A stretch of DNA of 43,548 nt. Source: Candidatus Cloacimonadota bacterium (GTDB lineage Bacteria; Cloacimonadota; Cloacimonadia; Cloacimonadales; Cloacimonadaceae). The notes beneath the pieces are model-generated. The model was not told the DNA's origin and made no database searches. It saw only the letters and a program-made list of their open reading frames with translations. The position numbers were made by a program, and so were the translations under genes. This document shows, in pieces, positions 8,639-18,200 of the stretch (the first letter of the stretch is position 1; every line of letters starts with the position of its first letter). The stretch lies in the NCBI GenBank assembly GCA_012839325.1, contig DUNQ01000026.1:1-43548 (forward strand), read 5' to 3'.

Positions 8639-9354
8639 GAAAAAGCTTTAATTTCAAGAATTGAACCGCTGTGAATATTAACGGTTTCTCCTTTTTCTTT
8701 GCGCACAATGAGAGCGCCATTTAGATCAAGGCCAAGAATCTCAGCATCGTAAGTATCTCCACTAACGTCAATTCGAGCGATATGGTTTTTACCGAAAAGG
8801 TTTTCATTGCAATATGTGATATAACTGATGGGATGAGAAAGTAATTTCTCATATCTATCCACCGCGCCAATGAGATTCCTGCAAAGCTTTTCGTTGGAAA
8901 GTTCAAAACCTAATATGCTTTTTAGGTCAATTGCTCCAAATTTACCTAAACGGTCGTCAATCTCGTTATTGGTGTTCAAACCAATTCCTACAATGTAGTG
9001 TCCTATCCGGCTCTTAGAGAGAATACCGCCTATTTTCTTGCCGTCATAGATGATATCGTTTGGCCATTTGATACTGAGTTTATCTTCCAAGGGTGCGAAG
9101 AGATTGATCAATTCGCGGTGGACACAATAGCCGATAAACAGTGCAAGGGAAGGATTGAGTGTTGTGCTTTTGAGATCAAAAGTAAACCACAATCCTCCGG
9201 GCGGTGATAGCCATAAACGGTCATCCCTGCCCTTACCGTCGTTCTGGGTTCCTGCTCTTACGGAAATTAATCCGTCATAGTCTTCTTTCAGACGCAGATA
9301 TTCATGCATCGTGCTATCAAGTTTGTCATAATAAAAAAACTTTCTATGCTTCAT
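8635..9354 (-). CDS. birA: Biotin--[acetyl-CoA-carboxylase] ligase, class I
   Basis: BirA activates biotin with ATP and attaches it to the carrier lysine of biotin-dependent carboxylases. The 239-residue length, with no N-terminal helix-turn-helix, makes it a monofunctional class I enzyme rather than a repressor. Motifs include LDSTM near residue 12, the biotin/adenylate loop DGKGRDDRLW, SPPGGLW, KWPNDI, GKKIGGIL and VGIGLNTN. The loop differs from the usual GRGRxGR: the first Arg is Lys and the RG pair is DD. The key second Arg is kept. Its ATG overlaps the queA stop by four bases (ATGA). Confidence 0.92.
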   Translation of the reverse strand: MKHRKFFYYDKLDSTMHEYLRLKEDYDGLISVRAGTQNDGKGRDDRLWLSPPGGLWFTFDLKSTTLNPSLALFIGYCVHRELINLFAPLEDKLSIKWPNDIIYDGKKIGGILSKSRIGHYIVGIGLNTNNEIDDRLGKFGAIDLKSILGFELSNEKLCRNLIGAVDRYEKLLSHPISYITYCNENLFGKNHIARIDVSGDTYDAEILGLDLNGALIVRKEKGETVNIHSGSILEIKAFS

Positions 9355-10394
9355 TTTTCGATAAACATAGCATCGCCGTAGCTGAAAAACCTATAGCCTC
9401 TATCAATGGCAATGCTATATGCCTCCTTAATATATTCATAGCCGCCGAATGCAGACACCATCATCATTAGGGTCGATTGCGGCAAGTGAAAGTTTGTGAT
9501 CATCGCATCTACGGCCTTAAATTCATAGCCGGGATAGATGAAGATATCGGTTTGGGAAAGTCCGGGAACTATCCCCTCTTCGTTATAAAATGCTTCAAGG
9601 CTTCTTACGGATGTGCTGCCTACGGCTACAATCCTTCTGCCTTGCGTTCTCGCTTTATTTATGTTTTCCGCGGCTTGCGGCGTGATCTCTACCAATTCGC
9701 TGTGCATGTGGTGATCAGTGATATTATCTGTCTTTACGGGACGAAAGGTTCCCAGTCCTACGTGCAGGGTCAATTCCTCTATCTCTGTGCCTTTGTCTTT
9801 GATTTCTTCTATGAGACTATCTGTAAAGTGGAGCCCGGCGGTGGGAGCGGCAACGGAGCCATTGTGCTTGGCATAAACGGTCTGGTAGCGACTTTTATCA
9901 CCTGTTTCATCGGCTCTTTTTATGTATGGAGGAAGCGGCATATGCCCCACCTCGTCTAAAACCTGCCAAAAGTCTGAGTTATATTCCATGCGAATTTTCC
10001 ACGTGCCGTCCACTCTTGTGGGGTTTATCCACCCTTTCAGCCCATCGGAGAAATAGAGCCATTGCTCCTCTTTTATCCTCTTGGCGGGATACAATAAACA
10101 ATGCCAATGATCGGGCTCATCGGCGGGATTAAGCAGGAATACCTCTATCTTGGTATCGTTTGCCTTCTTGCCGAAAAGGCGAGCGGGAATCACCTTGCTG
10201 TTGTTCAAAACGAGCAGGTCGTCCTCTTTCAGGATGTCTTTTATATCCTCAAAAGATTTATGTGTGATCGCTTTATCTTTGCAGTTTAGGTGCATCAAGC
10301 GTGATTGCTCGCGCTTATCAGTAGGATATTGCGCGATCATCTCCGCGGGCAGCGGATAATCATAAGCTTTGGTTTCAAGGAGATTTATGCTCAT
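9351..10394 (-). CDS. queA: S-adenosylmethionine:tRNA ribosyltransferase-isomerase
   Basis: QueA transfers and isomerises the ribosyl moiety of SAM onto preQ1 in tRNA to give epoxyqueuosine at the wobble position of GUN anticodons. The 347-residue product is full length. Typical segments are YPLPAEMIAQYPTDKR at the N-terminus, RSRLMHL-like EQSRLMHL, FGKKANDTKIEVFLL, APTAGLHFT and VGLGTFRPVK. It overlaps the DUF3108 gene upstream and birA downstream by ATGA. No other queuosine gene is in the window, so preQ1 supply is encoded elsewhere or salvaged. Confidence 0.95.
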   Translation of the reverse strand: MSINLLETKAYDYPLPAEMIAQYPTDKREQSRLMHLNCKDKAITHKSFEDIKDILKEDDLLVLNNSKVIPARLFGKKANDTKIEVFLLNPADEPDHWHCLLYPAKRIKEEQWLYFSDGLKGWINPTRVDGTWKIRMEYNSDFWQVLDEVGHMPLPPYIKRADETGDKSRYQTVYAKHNGSVAAPTAGLHFTDSLIEEIKDKGTEIEELTLHVGLGTFRPVKTDNITDHHMHSELVEITPQAAENINKARTQGRRIVAVGSTSVRSLEAFYNEEGIVPGLSQTDIFIYPGYEFKAVDAMITNFHLPQSTLMMMVSAFGGYEYIKEAYSIAIDRGYRFFSYGDAMFIEK

Positions 10395-11143
10395 TTCAGC
10401 TTCAAGGGGACATGCTGCGCACTCACAAGAGAGGCGGTGAAAGAGCCGAAGCTGATCTTGCTTTCCAGCTTTACGGGAATCTTATATTCGTCGTTGGTCA
10501 GCCATATATATATGTTGCCGGTTTGCTTAAAGATTGCTTCACCTGCAAGCTTGGGTTCTATTACCAAGCATTCAACTTCGCCAAAGATGGTGGAAACAAC
10601 TTCCTTGCGATGAACCAAAACCTTTGTGGGCATATTTCTGCCATCAGCAGTGATATTCACAAATACGTTCTCGCCAACTTCGAGGTCTTGATTTCTAACA
10701 TAGTAGAAGGCGCTCAAGATATCCTGAGAATCACGCGGCATGTCCATCTCGAGATTGTTGAACATATTCTCTTTATAAGACCAGCGCTGATAGGTGGTCT
10801 TGCCACGAGGGTGATCATAGATATGGACGCGATGCTGGCGATATCTCCCCTCCTGCAGATTCTTCGCAAACTTATAAGGAAGCAGGGATGATTTATCCCA
10901 CCAGGATTCCACTCTATCGCGAACTTTGAATATCTTATCAAAAAACTTGTGAGTCTTAGCATTCGTCGAGAGATACCAAACGGGAACGCCTTGATATACC
11001 GAGGTTCTTGCTTCAAGCGTGGCTTCCGCGGCGTTGATTATCCCATACTTCACGTTGAAAGTGAGCTTTTCTCCATCCATGAACACCTGCGCACTAAGGC
11101 TAAGCGCGATGAGCATCAAACATATTACTATATATTTCTTCAC
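10391..11143 (-). CDS. DUF3108 domain exported protein
   Basis: A 250-residue protein with a signal peptide (KKYIVICLMLIALSLSAQ) followed by a DUF3108-type beta-rich domain: GEKLTFNVKYGIINAAEATLEA near the mature start, then FDKIFKVRDRVESW. Members are periplasmic or outer-membrane associated and uncharacterised. I place the start at GTG 11143, not an upstream ATG, because AGGAGGG lies five bases before it and GTGA overlaps the stop of the SDR gene by four bases. It sits in the coaBC-birA operon, but that context does not reveal a function. Confidence 0.8.
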   Translation of the reverse strand: MKKYIVICLMLIALSLSAQVFMDGEKLTFNVKYGIINAAEATLEARTSVYQGVPVWYLSTNAKTHKFFDKIFKVRDRVESWWDKSSLLPYKFAKNLQEGRYRQHRVHIYDHPRGKTTYQRWSYKENMFNNLEMDMPRDSQDILSAFYYVRNQDLEVGENVFVNITADGRNMPTKVLVHRKEVVSTIFGEVECLVIEPKLAGEAIFKQTGNIYIWLTNDEYKIPVKLESKISFGSFTASLVSAQHVPLKLK

Positions 11144-11859
11144 AATTTCCCTCCTGTTAAAAAGATTTCCTCGCCGCACATATTTCTGAGCTCTTTACTC
11201 ATCATGATATCAGCAAGAAGCTTGATCTCCTGCATCGTAATGAGCTCACCGGATGCGCATTTCAGGCGATGATCGTCAAAGTATTTCTTTCTGAAGATGA
11301 GATACTCGCCTTCATAATCCTCTTCGAGATTGGTGAATACAGGTCCCGGAGAGATAGTGTTGATCAATACATTATGTTTGGCGTTCTCGCGGGATGCACT
11401 TTTGGCAAGATTTGCAATAGCCGCTTTGGAGGCAGCGTAGGCTGAGCCATTGATGAGCCCGTCTTTACTTACTTCGGAGCCGAATAGAACGATCCTGCCG
11501 AAGCCGCGGCTTTTCATCCTCGGCAAAACAGCGCGCAGAACGTTATATACAGGATAAAAGTTCCCGTTAAAAACTCGCGCGAAAACAGCTTCATCGGTGT
11601 CGCTTAAAGGCATGGCATCTTCGCTTCTGATTGCCGCACAATGAATCACGGCGTCTATCTCACCCTCTATCTTATCAAAGACAGCTTTTACTGCGGCTAA
11701 GTCGCTGAGATCTACTTGATATCTCTCGGCCTGTAGCCCCTTAATCCTCTGCGTATTATTATGATAGAGCAAGACAAGCTCTTTGCCTTCTTTGAGATAC
11801 TCTTTTGCCAAGAAGCTTCCTATCTGAGAGTTTGCGGCGGTGATAACTATCTTGCTCAT
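11140..11859 (-). CDS. Short-chain dehydrogenase/reductase (FabG-like)
   Basis: A 239-residue Rossmann-fold oxidoreductase. The catalytic Ser lies in VLFGSEVS, and Tyr and Lys in SAYAASKAA. The dinucleotide loop reads TAANSQIG instead of the usual TGxxxGIG, so the first glycine is Ala and a second is Gln. The C-terminus ends EEIFLTGG, as in FabG relatives. The substrate cannot be told from sequence. It overlaps the coaBC stop by ATGA and the DUF3108 gene by GTGA, so translation is coupled on both sides. The altered glycine motif may mean unusual cofactor binding. Confidence 0.8.
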   Translation of the reverse strand: MSKIVITAANSQIGSFLAKEYLKEGKELVLLYHNNTQRIKGLQAERYQVDLSDLAAVKAVFDKIEGEIDAVIHCAAIRSEDAMPLSDTDEAVFARVFNGNFYPVYNVLRAVLPRMKSRGFGRIVLFGSEVSKDGLINGSAYAASKAAIANLAKSASRENAKHNVLINTISPGPVFTNLEEDYEGEYLIFRKKYFDDHRLKCASGELITMQEIKLLADIMMSKELRNMCGEEIFLTGGKL

Positions 11860-13016
11860 AGCTTCAATATCCTATCGATTATAAGGTTAGCTAAGTCAAA
11901 CTTATTGCCGCTATGTTCCTGAATTTGCTCATCTTTTGAGATGAGAACTATGCTGTTGTCATCTTTGCCGGCGTTTTCCAGCGAGTTCGCAACGATGAGG
12001 TCTAAATTCTTGCATTTAAGCTTGCCTTTTGCATTGTCTATCATGTTCTGAGTCTCAGCCGCAAAGCCGATGAGCAGCTGATTGTCTTTCTTCTTCTCGC
12101 CCAGCTCTGCCAGGATATCTTTCGTGGGCAATAGCTCAAGCGTCATTGCACCACCCTTCTTGATCTTTTCTTTCTGCGCACATGCCGGTTTATAGTCCGA
12201 CACGGCAGCGCATTTGATAACCCAATCCATCTCTTCTGCAAGAGGAATAGTGGCTTCATACATCTCTTGCACGCTCTTTGCCTCTATCACGTTATTCAGA
12301 TAATATGGCTTAGTTTGCGTCATCGTACCGTGGATGAGAAAGACCTCTGCACCGCGCAGATGAAGAGCGCGCGCCAAAGCCAAGCCCATCTTACCGGAAG
12401 ACTTATTTGAGACCATGCGCATGGGATCGATATCTTCCACCGTTGCGCCGGCTGTCACCAATACTTTCTTGCCCGCAAGATCCTTCCCCCTTTCAAGATA
12501 GTGCCTGATTGCATAGACTATCTCTTCATTGGGCGGGTATTTGCCTTTTCCTTCATAGCCGCAGGCAAGCATGCCATAATCCGGCTCTAAAGCGAAGTGT
12601 CCCCTCTTAGTAAGGGTATCAAGATTGGCAACTGTTGCGGGGTTATCAAACATCTTCATATTCATCGCAGGAACCCAGAGTACGCTCTTATTAAAAGCTA
12701 AAAGTGTGGAGCTGAGCAGGCTATCGGCTATGCCACCCGCCGCCTTGGCGATGGTATTTGCAGTAGCAGGCGCCACTACCATGATATCAGCCCAATCTGA
12801 GAGAGTAATATGCGGGATGGGACCCTGATCATCCCAAAGCGAGTGATGGCAGCTATTCTGAGTAATGGCTTCAAAATTAAGCGGGCTCACAAAGCGCATA
12901 GCATCTTGAGTAAGAATTGTTTTAACGGCAAAGCCTTGCTTCTTCAACTTGCTTGCCAGATCGATAGCTTTATATGCGGCTATCCCGCCGGTAACGCAAA
13001 GTAATACCTTCTTCAT
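11856..13016 (-). CDS. coaBC: Bifunctional phosphopantothenoylcysteine decarboxylase/synthetase
   Basis: CoaBC makes 4'-phosphopantetheine for coenzyme A: CoaB joins cysteine to phosphopantothenate and CoaC decarboxylates the product. The N-terminal flavoprotein half shows VTGGIAAYK, the active His in HITLSDWADI, PAMNMKM and the redox loop LACGYEGKGK. The C-terminal synthetase half shows GATVEDIDPMRMVSNKSSGKMG and AAVSDYKP. I start at ATG 13016 (386 residues, canonical MKKVLLCVTGG), one base after the upstream stop; an ATG at 13028 inside the previous gene would add four residues. Confidence 0.94.
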   Translation of the reverse strand: MKKVLLCVTGGIAAYKAIDLASKLKKQGFAVKTILTQDAMRFVSPLNFEAITQNSCHHSLWDDQGPIPHITLSDWADIMVVAPATANTIAKAAGGIADSLLSSTLLAFNKSVLWVPAMNMKMFDNPATVANLDTLTKRGHFALEPDYGMLACGYEGKGKYPPNEEIVYAIRHYLERGKDLAGKKVLVTAGATVEDIDPMRMVSNKSSGKMGLALARALHLRGAEVFLIHGTMTQTKPYYLNNVIEAKSVQEMYEATIPLAEEMDWVIKCAAVSDYKPACAQKEKIKKGGAMTLELLPTKDILAELGEKKKDNQLLIGFAAETQNMIDNAKGKLKCKNLDLIVANSLENAGKDDNSIVLISKDEQIQEHSGNKFDLANLIIDRILKL

Positions 13017-13017
13017 C

Positions 13018-13659
13018 TTAGAACTCATAGGACAATCTGATAAGAGGAGTGCCACGCAAAAGCGTCACATCTAAATCTGTTTTTCTTTCTTTGTTGCCGC
13101 TGATGAGCGCATCAAGACCACTAATGATATGATTCAGCATTACTACTCCCATCGTCATATTTCCAATGGATCGATAATCCAAGGATTTGTTTCTGAGCTT
13201 ATTATAGTGAGATTTATCCTCCGCGGAATCCCACTTCCAATAGTTTTCTTCGCCATAGGCGTTTTGATCGATATACTCTTGTTGAGCAAGGGGATCACCC
13301 GGATAAAGAGCCATGGCTTTCTTTCTTACTTCGTTATTGTATTCCATGGCATCAAACCCGCTCCCCATATACTTACCCATGTTTTTGAAGAAACCCTCAT
13401 CATATTTTCCGGGAAGAATGTTAGCATGCTTGATTGCATAGAGATAAGCCTCCTCGGTTTTGAGCGCGGATTCGCTTTTCATGTAATACATGCTTCCCAA
13501 AAGCGCCGCTTCCGAGATGAGCATCACATAGCCTTTGGTTTTACCACGGGCAATCTGTGAGCTGCCCGGTACCGCGAGAGACATAAGAAAGTCCTTTCTC
13601 TGAGCGGGCAAAGCAGTCAGACAAATAAGCAGTGAAAGCAGGATAGCGATTCTTTTCAT
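13018..13659 (-). CDS. DUF5683-like exported protein, paralogue 1 of 3
   Basis: A 213-residue protein with a signal peptide (to about LPAQ, residue 20). It carries the DUF5683-type signature LAVPGSSQIARGKTKG followed by a hydrophobic segment (YVMLISEAALLGSMYYM), an acidic Tyr-rich middle, and a C-terminal hydrophobic stretch with NHIISGLDALISG. These landmarks match, in order, those of the next two genes upstream, so it is a tandem paralogue. Family members are membrane proteins without assigned function. Four bases separate it from paralogue 2. Confidence 0.75.
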   Translation of the reverse strand: MKRIAILLSLLICLTALPAQRKDFLMSLAVPGSSQIARGKTKGYVMLISEAALLGSMYYMKSESALKTEEAYLYAIKHANILPGKYDEGFFKNMGKYMGSGFDAMEYNNEVRKKAMALYPGDPLAQQEYIDQNAYGEENYWKWDSAEDKSHYNKLRNKSLDYRSIGNMTMGVVMLNHIISGLDALISGNKERKTDLDVTLLRGTPLIRLSYEF

Positions 13660-13663
13660 AGAG

Positions 13664-14314
13664 CTAAAACCTCACTTCATACAGAAGCGCAACACCGTCG
13701 TTTCCCGAAGGCTTGGCACGAACATTGAGGTTCCTGCTGAGCAACGCAGTCTCGATGACGCTGATGCCACGATTCAGCAGCATTATACCCAGTGCAAGAT
13801 TGTTGTTGATCTTAGTATGCTGACGCTTGCGGCGTATATCACGATACTCCCGCCAATGCTCCTGGCTTTGCCACTCCCAGCTATCTTCATCACTGAAAGT
13901 ATAAGCCTCTATATATTCGTCATAAGCCTGCGGGTCGTATTGATAGATGAGATAATAGTTTCTCGCGCTCATCTCTTGGAGATCGTTATACTCCTGACTA
14001 CTGAAATAATCCTGAAGATATTGATAGTGGGTATCGGAGAGCGAGGAAGACACCCCTGCATAGAGGTTTGCATGCTTTTTATACTCATCCGTTTGTAGCG
14101 AGATATCCCTCTTTGTTTTGAAGTATGAATAGCTTGCTACAAGCTCTGATGTCAGCAGGATAGCTCCCCTGCCGGTGTTTCCCGTAAGGATCTCACCTGA
14201 GCCCGGCAAGAGTGCACTGAGAGCAATCGCCACCTTCCTATTTTGCGCCCAAGCCCCTTGCGTGAAGAGCAAGAGCAGGACGATTACCATCAAGGTATTC
14301 TTAAAGACTTTCAT
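13664..14314 (-). CDS. DUF5683-like exported protein, paralogue 2 of 3
   Basis: A 216-residue paralogue with a signal peptide ending near GAWAQ. It has LLPGSGEILTGNTGRG, then a hydrophobic stretch and the sequence KKHANLYAG that parallels IKHANILPG of paralogue 1. The C-terminal landmark is diverged: NRGISVIETALLSR in place of NH-ISGLDA. The ATG follows the stop of paralogue 3 without a gap (TAAATG). The products are likely envelope proteins; nothing seen points to catalysis. Confidence 0.72.
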   Translation of the reverse strand: MKVFKNTLMVIVLLLLFTQGAWAQNRKVAIALSALLPGSGEILTGNTGRGAILLTSELVASYSYFKTKRDISLQTDEYKKHANLYAGVSSSLSDTHYQYLQDYFSSQEYNDLQEMSARNYYLIYQYDPQAYDEYIEAYTFSDEDSWEWQSQEHWREYRDIRRKRQHTKINNNLALGIMLLNRGISVIETALLSRNLNVRAKPSGNDGVALLYEVRF

Positions 14315-15265
14315 TTAAAATTTCCAAGTTAAATTGAAGGTTGGCGTGATATTTTCATTCAGCATCATGGCATAATAGTTGAACTTGACTCCGCTATCCG
14401 AGATAGAATAGCGGTTCTTTTTTGATGTCACCCTGATAGCATCCAAACCGGAAATGAGGTGATTGAAAACCAAGCCAAAGCGGAACAGCTCCGCACGCGA
14501 ATAGTTGTCTTTGGAGCGGAATCTCATATCAATATACTTTTTGCGCATGGGACTATTTTCATGTGAATTAAAAGGCACGGGATTGACCACATTCACGTTG
14601 GATCCATAGGGATAAGTTCCGCGCCAAGCCCAGATGGGATCATCTGCTTGCGGTGTAGGCGACCAAAGCGGCTCAACGAAGTTTCCGTTCTCATCTGCCG
14701 CAAAGGTATAATACCAATCCGCCCATCCGAAAACATAGTGTGGATACTTTCCGATATCCTCATAGAAGTGTTGACAATCAAAGGGATCCAGCCTAAAATA
14801 GCTATCATTATAGATATCTGCAGAGTTCACATCTTTGAGATACTCCTCAACTTCGTGCTGCCTGGCTCTATCATAGCGAACGGTTTTTACTGTAAAGCCT
14901 TGCCCATTATCATAGAGAATCTCTTCATGATTGGCATATTTCTCATAGGCTCGCGTGCGCTTGTCCCCTTCTTTCTTGAAATACAACATTCCGGTAATGA
15001 AGCCGATTTCAAGAACCGGGAATATATAGGTTGTTATGGCTTTTTTATCTGCATAAAACTGTCCTGATCCCGGCACTAAGGTAGATAACAGCATGGCTAA
15101 CCTTGCATCTTTCTTAGCATAATGAACGGTGATGAAGTCCTGCTCGAGGATATCTTCCTCTTCTTCTTCATAAAATATCTCTTCTGCGCTTTGGGCAAAA
15201 AGACCACCGAAAGCCAAAAGAAGGATCAGAAACCACAGCAGGGATTTTATTGATATCAATCTCAT
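14315..15265 (-). CDS. DUF5683-like exported protein, paralogue 3 of 3
   Basis: The longest paralogue, 316 residues from ATG 15265, which I prefer to upstream starts because GGAG lies seven bases before it and the previous gene stops one base earlier. After the signal peptide comes an acidic segment (YEEEEEDILEQ), then LVPGSGQFYADKKA, a hydrophobic helix, and YEKYANHEE matching the HAN region of the others. An insertion of roughly 100 residues rich in Tyr, Trp and Asp precedes the C-terminal NHLISGLDAIRVTSK. Role unknown; context suggests the envelope. Confidence 0.72.
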   Translation of the reverse strand: MRLISIKSLLWFLILLLAFGGLFAQSAEEIFYEEEEEDILEQDFITVHYAKKDARLAMLLSTLVPGSGQFYADKKAITTYIFPVLEIGFITGMLYFKKEGDKRTRAYEKYANHEEILYDNGQGFTVKTVRYDRARQHEVEEYLKDVNSADIYNDSYFRLDPFDCQHFYEDIGKYPHYVFGWADWYYTFAADENGNFVEPLWSPTPQADDPIWAWRGTYPYGSNVNVVNPVPFNSHENSPMRKKYIDMRFRSKDNYSRAELFRFGLVFNHLISGLDAIRVTSKKNRYSISDSGVKFNYYAMMLNENITPTFNLTWKF

Positions 15266-15266
15266 T

Positions 15267-18200
15267 TTATTTCTCCACGGCAAACTTATAATTCCTAACA
15301 GACTTACCACTCTTTATTTGAAGCAGATAAACGCCTACGGATAAAGACTTGGATTCCATTTCTATCTCATAATTTGAACCGAAAGCTCCACTCTCCGAAT
15401 AAACAAGCTTGCCGGATATGTCAAATACTTTTATCTCAGACTTCTGTTTTGCGCCGGTGACTCTTGCTCTGAAATGGCTGGCTCTCACCGGGTTAGGATA
15501 CACGAAACAACTTAGGGGATCGCTTGAAGGCGGAGCATCCGGTGCTTTGATATAACTGACAGCGTTACCGTTTGCGCGCAATTTACCACTAAAGAGAATG
15601 GGATCATTTGCGCTATTGATCTGATGAATATAAGCACCGCAACCTTGGGGATCAGACACGCTGTAATACCAAAAGAGCTTTTGGCTTGTAGTATCATAGT
15701 GCAGGAAGTCGCAATTTGCATCGCCGCCCGCCTGATTCAGACTATATCTGTGTGATATTTTGCCATTAGCCGAGATCGCCAAATACCCCGAATCTTTTAG
15801 CTTGAGATACAGGATGTCCTCGCCACCGATCTTGATAGCCTTAGGATAGCTCAAGTCTTCGGCATGATAGCTTCCCAAGTGAAGCGGATAGCCGCTATTG
15901 ATAAAACCATTTTCTCTCATGAGATAAGCCTTGTTGTCCACAGCGAAAAAGAGCTGGAGCTCAAGGGCGTCATCCTGATAGAAAGCCACTTGCGTAGGCA
16001 GCGCGTTGCTATAATTAGAAAATATCTTTTTCAGTGTAGCACCATCAAAATTGTAGATATCCCCTTTGTCGGAGATCAAGAAGGTAATATACTCATCACC
16101 TGTGTGAGCAATAAGAGGGCTATATAGCGTGAACTCACCCGGCAACGCAATACTTTGAACTTGCTGATAATTAAGCATATCATAAAGCAATAGCTCGCTT
16201 TCTTTTTGGATGAAAAGAGATTCACCAAAGATAGCGATATCTATAATGCCATCAAGCGCGAGCACTTCCCGGGCACTTGAGCCATCAAAGCAGTACAGTC
16301 CCGCTGAATCAAAGAGGTAAAGTTTACCTCCATGCACAAGCGGTTCACCCAGCTGATTTTCAAAGTCCCACTGCCCGATCTGAGGATCAAGCTCGGTAAA
16401 GCTCAGCTCAAAAAGTGTATTATCCTTGATGCCATAGCTACAGATGGCGCCACGTTCATCCAAGCTTGCAGATATCAGCGGATAATCAAATTCCAGCGCG
16501 ATATCCCCCACATCATAACCGCCCATAAGATCCATCCACTCCTCATCAAAGAGGCTGACAAGATGCAGACCGTCCGCACCATAAAAAGGCAATGAAGTAT
16601 TTGAGATATTGCTGCGCAGAGCCGGAGCCGCATGAGGCACATCCGGCAAGCGCACAAACTGCATATCATCGAAAGCCTCACCCTTGATCTTAAAAGTCAT
16701 GACCTTATCAGGATCGCTTATCTCTTCCAAGCCCAAAACACCGCCTATGCCGCTATGACCGACAAGAGCCGGCTTTGTGAAAGCATTGAGATTAGGCGTC
16801 CAGCCCTCATTTGACCAACGCAAGAAGAGCCCGTTTTCATCAAGCTGAGGCTTTCTACCGTGGAAGTATTCAAACTGAGTCCCGGTCCAATACATGGAAT
16901 ACGGATTGCCCAGATCCCTATATCCATCGGCTTCCAAGACCATCACGCCAAGGCGACCAAAGTCCGTATTCACCGAGTTATTTTGATAGTTAGTCCACAG
17001 CGTGCCATCGTCTAATATCCTGCCCTCGTTATATAAAACATCTTCATTTACATACCAAACGAGCATGCCGCCGCCCTCATAGCCATCCCACTTCTCAAAA
17101 GAAGGAAGGGTGAAATCATATTCATAAGTAGGCAGACTGTGCTCATCACCGATGATGGTGGGATGCAGCGCAACTCTATGATCTAAGGCGCCTTTGAGGC
17201 TAACTCCCCCATCTCTGTCGGGATCGATATTACGATTTTCAAAAAGGAAATAATCGTTTACACCCAAGGGATATTTGATGATGGTAGGAAGCTTGTTTGC
17301 GCCCTGCTTAAAGCTGGATGCTGCAAGCTCTACATCCACTCCGGGCTCATATTCGCCGATATCTCTCATCAGCCCTTTTGCCCTGAGCTCATCTTCAAAC
17401 ATCAAGGCTCTGCTAAAAGCCCCCGGTAATGCCGGCAGGACTCCTTCTATCGATACATATTCATCGTCATCAACCCCATAGAGCAGCGCAGCACCTCCCC
17501 CGCTATCCATGATATCAAAAACGCCCACCATAGGTCTAAAATTATATACATTATAAAGATCAACTAAGCCCAAAGAATGTCCAAACTCGTGAAACATAAC
17601 TCCATTCAGCGCGCCATATCCGGTATGAATTGTAAACTCCCCGTAGCTTTCCATCTCAAAATCTTGAGAGATAGTCTCAGGAACGTTGCAAGCATGATGT
17701 ATATAATGCGCACCACCGTTTACAGCCACCTTCTTATCTTCTGAAACGCGAATAAAGAAAGAGGGTATATCGGAAGGAGTATCCCCAAAGATATCATGCT
17801 GCCAATCCGAGCCTGCATGAATAATCATATAATGCGCATACTGGCTGAAATCGATCTGAGGATCATCATTATCCGCCGTTTCAAAGGCATCCCTAAAATA
17901 CTCTTCCATCAGCGATACGAACTGATCTGATGCTACATTGGGAGGGTGATAATAGCCCATACTATGCGGAAGCCGGTAGGCATTTTTATCCTTTGGCCAC
18001 ACATCATAATCCAGGTCATAACTGCCTGCAGATGCTGCGAGATAGTAATACCTCATAGCCTCAAGATTATACTCAAAATACTCCCTATCATGCGGAGCAG
18101 CGCCGATTGTGGTGAGATAATCAGGATCAGCCGCCATCTCAAAAAGCCCGTTGCCCGTGGTATTGGGATCATCCTCTATCTCTTCTTGGAATTCCACCAA

